Shown here piece by piece: positions 63,167 to 64,000 of a DNA stretch of 64,000 nt. Location: the NCBI RefSeq assembly GCF_015751905.1, contig NZ_JADOUF010000001.1, positions 1,860,001 through 1,924,000 on the forward strand, in the 5' to 3' direction. This DNA is from Longispora fulva. GTDB taxonomy: Bacteria; Actinomycetota; Actinomycetes; Mycobacteriales; Micromonosporaceae. Both the position numbers and the translations under genes were made by a program. Numbering within the stretch: position 1 is the stretch's first letter; every line of letters starts with the position of its first letter. Under the pieces are notes generated by a model that saw only the letters and a program-made list of their open reading frames with translations, was not told where the DNA came from and ran no database searches.

Positions 63167-64000
63167 TCGCCGTGGTCCGGGCCGGGGCTCTGACCACCGT
63201 GCAGGACCTGGGCCGGCCGGGACTCGCACACCTCGGGGTGCCGCGCTCCGGGGCGCTGGACCTGCCGGCGCATCTCCTCGCCAACCGCCTCGTCGGGAAC
63301 CCCGCGACGGCCGCGACCCTGGAAACCACCCTGACCGGTGTCGCGGTCCGGTGCGCGCGGGCCACACTCGTCGCCGTCACCGGAGCGCCGGCCGCCGTCC
63401 GGTGCGACGGCCGGCCCGTCGCGTGGGGCGCCGCGGTCCGGGTGCCCGCCGGGGCGGTACTCGACGTCGGCCCCGCCCGGCACGGCGTCCGCAGTTACGT
63501 CGCCTTCAGCGGCGGCGTCGACGTCGCCCCCGTGCTGGGGAGCCGCGCCACGGACCTGCTGTCCGGCCTCGGGCCGGCCAAGCTCGCCACCGGAGACACC
63601 CTCCCCCTCGGGCCGGCCGCAATCACAGCCGGGGCCGCACCGCCCCTCGGGCGGGCCGATTCCACGCCGGTCACCGTGGTCCCGACACTCGGCGCGTCCG
63701 ACAGTCTCGTGTTGCGGGTCCGGCTGGGTCCCCGGGACGACTGGTTCCACGACGCGGCCGGGGCGCTGCGGCGGGGGGAGTACGTGGCCTCCACGGCCAG
63801 TAACCGGATCGCGCTGCGGACGCGGGGGGCGGCGCTGATGCGTACCGCTGAGGCCGCGGGGCGGGAGTTGCCCAGCGAGGGGATGGTGCTCGGCGCGGTA
63901 CAGGTGCCGGCGGACGGGGCGCCGATCGTGTTCCTGGCGGACCATCCGACCACCGGCGGGTACCCGGTGATCGGGGTGGTCGTCGAGGAGGACCTGGCCG
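63163..64000 (+). CDS. pxpC: 5-oxoprolinase subunit PxpC (3' end outside window)
   Basis: The visible 279 residues from GTG 63163 match the KipA-like subunit: VVRAGALTTVQDLGRPGLAH, VPRSGALDLPAHLLANRLVG, and GVRSYVAFSGGVDVAPVLGS, the usual start of PxpC. ADHPTTGGYPVIGVV at the end of the window is a further conserved block. Works with PxpB and with PxpA, which is not seen and may lie to the right. The right edge cuts the gene before its expected end of about 290-330 residues. Confidence 0.9.
   Translation, partial: MIAVVRAGALTTVQDLGRPGLAHLGVPRSGALDLPAHLLANRLVGNPATAATLETTLTGVAVRCARATLVAVTGAPAAVRCDGRPVAWGAAVRVPAGAVLDVGPARHGVRSYVAFSGGVDVAPVLGSRATDLLSGLGPAKLATGDTLPLGPAAITAGAAPPLGRADSTPVTVVPTLGASDSLVLRVRLGPRDDWFHDAAGALRRGEYVASTASNRIALRTRGAALMRTAEAAGRELPSEGMVLGAVQVPADGAPIVFLADHPTTGGYPVIGVVVEEDLA

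Overview
The window comes from a very GC-rich actinomycete chromosome. The composition is strongly G+C, GTG starts are frequent, and start/stop codons overlap again and again (ATGA, GTGA, TGATG). There is an F420-type luciferase-like oxidoreductase, and many secreted proteins of a soil saprophyte. The genus cannot be fixed from the sequence. I see no tRNA, rRNA, CRISPR array, insertion sequence or phage gene.

Left part (1-11.2 kb, minus strand): one translationally coupled operon for a group 1h ('actinobacterial', high-affinity) [NiFe]-hydrogenase. Transcription order is SIS protein, a short HypC-like protein, a second SIS protein, small subunit, large subunit, NifU-like protein, three actinobacterial proteins of unknown function, maturation protease, a 34-residue membrane peptide, a YceI-like protein, HypC, HypD and HypE. 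HypE runs off the left edge. The small subunit has Asp in place of one proximal-cluster Cys, the mark of this oxygen-tolerant type. The operon should let resting cells live on trace hydrogen.

11.3-16.2 kb: an unknown gene, a dTDP-glucose 4,6-dehydratase-like gene with its own GntR regulator, and a GntR regulator coupled to a single-chain fusion of a gamma-butyrobetaine-hydroxylase-like oxygenase and a PhnZ/TmpB-like HD-domain oxygenase. The fusion looks like a complete two-step phosphonate C-P bond cleaving enzyme in one polypeptide and is the most striking gene of the window. A perfect operator palindrome lies directly before it.

16.3-29 kb: a TetR regulator divergent from a nucleotide-sugar-epimerase-like oxidoreductase with shared operators; a PLP dehydratase; a three-gene envelope operon (binding protein, binding protein fused to a VWA domain, membrane protein); a glutamine-synthetase-like enzyme coupled to an amidohydrolase (a split FluG); a secreted beta/gamma-crystallin-like protein; beta-carbonic anhydrase; a GNAT acetyltransferase; two tiny divergent ORFs; and a geranylgeranyl-reductase-like flavoprotein.

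29-44.6 kb: a DUF2785-like protein whose 3' end is duplicated, two HTH_42 winged-helix proteins, a Tat-exported animal-type haem peroxidase, HEAT and TPR-like proteins, then a sugar locus (DeoR regulator, ABC importer, large secreted GH31 glycosidase) and a reductase-fold protein.

44.7-56.9 kb: MtnA divergent from an aldolase/dehydrogenase fusion (a probable 5-deoxypentose or methylthioribose salvage pair), a secreted Asp-box protein, a membrane alpha/beta hydrolase, a subtilase, a class III aminotransferase, a small secreted protein, a two-component system and a lipoprotein.

56.9-64 kb: a reductive pyrimidine-degradation operon (beta-ureidopropionase, dihydropyrimidinase, acylating semialdehyde dehydrogenase, F420-type oxidoreductase), divergent from a GntR/FCD regulator that is coupled to the 5-oxoprolinase genes pxpB and pxpC. 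pxpC runs off the right edge.
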